Shown here: piece by piece, positions 63,616 to 64,000 of the stretch | Layout: each line of letters starts with the position of its first letter | Numbering within the stretch: position 1 is the first letter of the stretch | Source: Nitratireductor thuwali | Lineage (GTDB): Bacteria; Pseudomonadota; Alphaproteobacteria; Rhizobiales; Rhizobiaceae | Direction: 5' to 3' | Assembly (NCBI RefSeq): GCF_036621415.1 | Contig: NZ_CP030941.1 | Coordinates: forward strand, 372,001-436,000 | Length of the DNA stretch: 64,000 nucleotides | Made by a program: the position numbers and the translations under genes | The notes under the pieces: model-generated | The model's input: the letters and a program-made list of their open reading frames with translations, nothing else | The model's database searches: none | Told to the model about the DNA's origin: nothing

Positions 63616-64000
63616 ATGTCTGCAGGACAACTGGACCGCATCGACAGGAATATCGTCGACGCCCTTTCCCGCAACGCGCGCCTTTCGCTCAGCGCGCTCG
63701 CCCAGGAGGTCGGCCTTTCCAAGACGCCGGTCCAGGCCCGGCTCCGGCGCCTGGAAGAGCAAGGATATATCCGCGGCTATGCCGCGCTCGTGGACCGCGA
63801 GCGCATGGGCGAAGGGCACATCGCCTTCGTCCAGGTGACGCTCTCCGACACCCGGTCATCGGCTCTGGAAGCTTTCAACAAGGCAGCGCTCGCCGTGCCC
63901 GAAATCGAGCAGTGCCACATGATAGCGGCCAGCTTCGATTACCTCCTCAAGATCCGCACCCGCGATATCAAGGCGTATCGCCGGGTGCTGGGCGAGCGCA
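63616..64000 (+). CDS. putR: Lrp/AsnC-family proline-utilization regulator PutR (cut by window end)
   Basis: The first 128 residues of a regulator whose C-terminus lies beyond the window. It begins MSAGQLDRIDRNIVDALSRN and has an Lrp-type helix-turn-helix (LSALAQEVGLSKTPVQARLR), then the RAM domain (IAFVQVTLSDTRSS). Divergent placement beside putA is the usual arrangement for PutR, which activates putA in response to proline. Confidence 0.88.
   Translation, partial: MSAGQLDRIDRNIVDALSRNARLSLSALAQEVGLSKTPVQARLRRLEEQGYIRGYAALVDRERMGEGHIAFVQVTLSDTRSSALEAFNKAALAVPEIEQCHMIAASFDYLLKIRTRDIKAYRRVLGER

Noticed and set aside
1..64000. tRNA or rRNA genes, CRISPR arrays, prophage or restriction-modification genes
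   Set aside because: No repeat-spacer pattern, no cloverleaf-like sequences and no phage or methylase motifs were noticed by eye; a tRNAscan or Infernal run would be needed to exclude small RNAs.

Overview
This is a GC-rich, densely packed alphaproteobacterial chromosome window. Several markers point to the Rhizobiales, probably something near Mesorhizobium, Nitratireductor or Chelativorans. These are a RirA iron regulator with all three cluster cysteines, a hemP/hmuSTUV haem system, NasT/NasS nitrate regulators, the sfsA-map-radC gene order, an ectoine (eut/doe) catabolic cluster, an EcfG-like sigma factor and a RIME-type intergenic palindrome. I saw no rRNA gene, tRNA gene, CRISPR array or phage gene. 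The genus is an inference.

Layout. (1) 1-3027: SsuABC/TauABC-type importer (end of an upstream gene, permease, ATPase, second permease) followed by an NAD(P)H:FMN reductase, all translationally coupled. (2) 3009-3275: a 267-bp element with 33-bp terminal inverted repeats (MITE-like) between two convergent genes. (3) 3273-13799: a minus-strand sugar locus: GntR/LacI hybrid regulator, Gfo/Idh/MocA oxidoreductase, PHP-domain protein, sugar ABC importer, PfkB kinase, and a cytoplasmic sulfatase resembling N-sulfoglucosamine sulfohydrolase. (4) 14099-19498: a Crp/FixK remnant, then a plus-strand stress-type group (YbhB protein, FAD/Rieske oxidoreductase, small membrane protein, HicA-like protein, YciF-type protein, cytochrome P460, alpha/beta hydrolase) with two EcfG-like promoters. 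(5) 19583-23588: GNAT, bile-acid-symporter-type transporter, sfsA, map, radC.

(6) 23599-35775: complete nitrate assimilation block on the minus strand: nasT-nasS, then nrtA-nrtB-nrtCD-nirB-nirD-nasA. The nrtA leader has a sigma-54 promoter, upstream NtrC-like sites, a hairpin with an ANTAR-type hexaloop, and an intrinsic terminator, as expected for NasT antitermination. (7) 35851-39114: EcfG-like ECF sigma factor and a copper P-type ATPase with YHS domains. (8) 39195-48792: ectoine/hydroxyectoine catabolism. doeA (ectoine hydrolase), an ArgE-like M20 deacylase and a GntR regulator are divergent from eutB, eutC, an Lrp regulator, a semialdehyde dehydrogenase, a class III aminotransferase and a GST. 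An M20 enzyme sits where the M14 deacetylase DoeB/EutE is normally found.

(9) 48807-59555: iron and haem: GNAT, rirA, hmuVUTS-hemP on the minus strand, and a divergent TonB-dependent haem receptor with its own exbB-exbD-exbD-tonB energising set. IRO-type (TGA-N9-TCA) and Irr-type sequences lie in the control regions. (10) 59554-64000: RIME-type repeat, then putA (proline to glutamate) divergent from a putR-like Lrp regulator cut by the window end.

The most informative observations are the nrtA leader, the MITE between convergent genes, the cytoplasmic SGSH-like sulfatase locus, the substituted deacetylase in the ectoine pathway, and the Asn-for-His H-loop in one half of the fused nitrate-importer ATPase.
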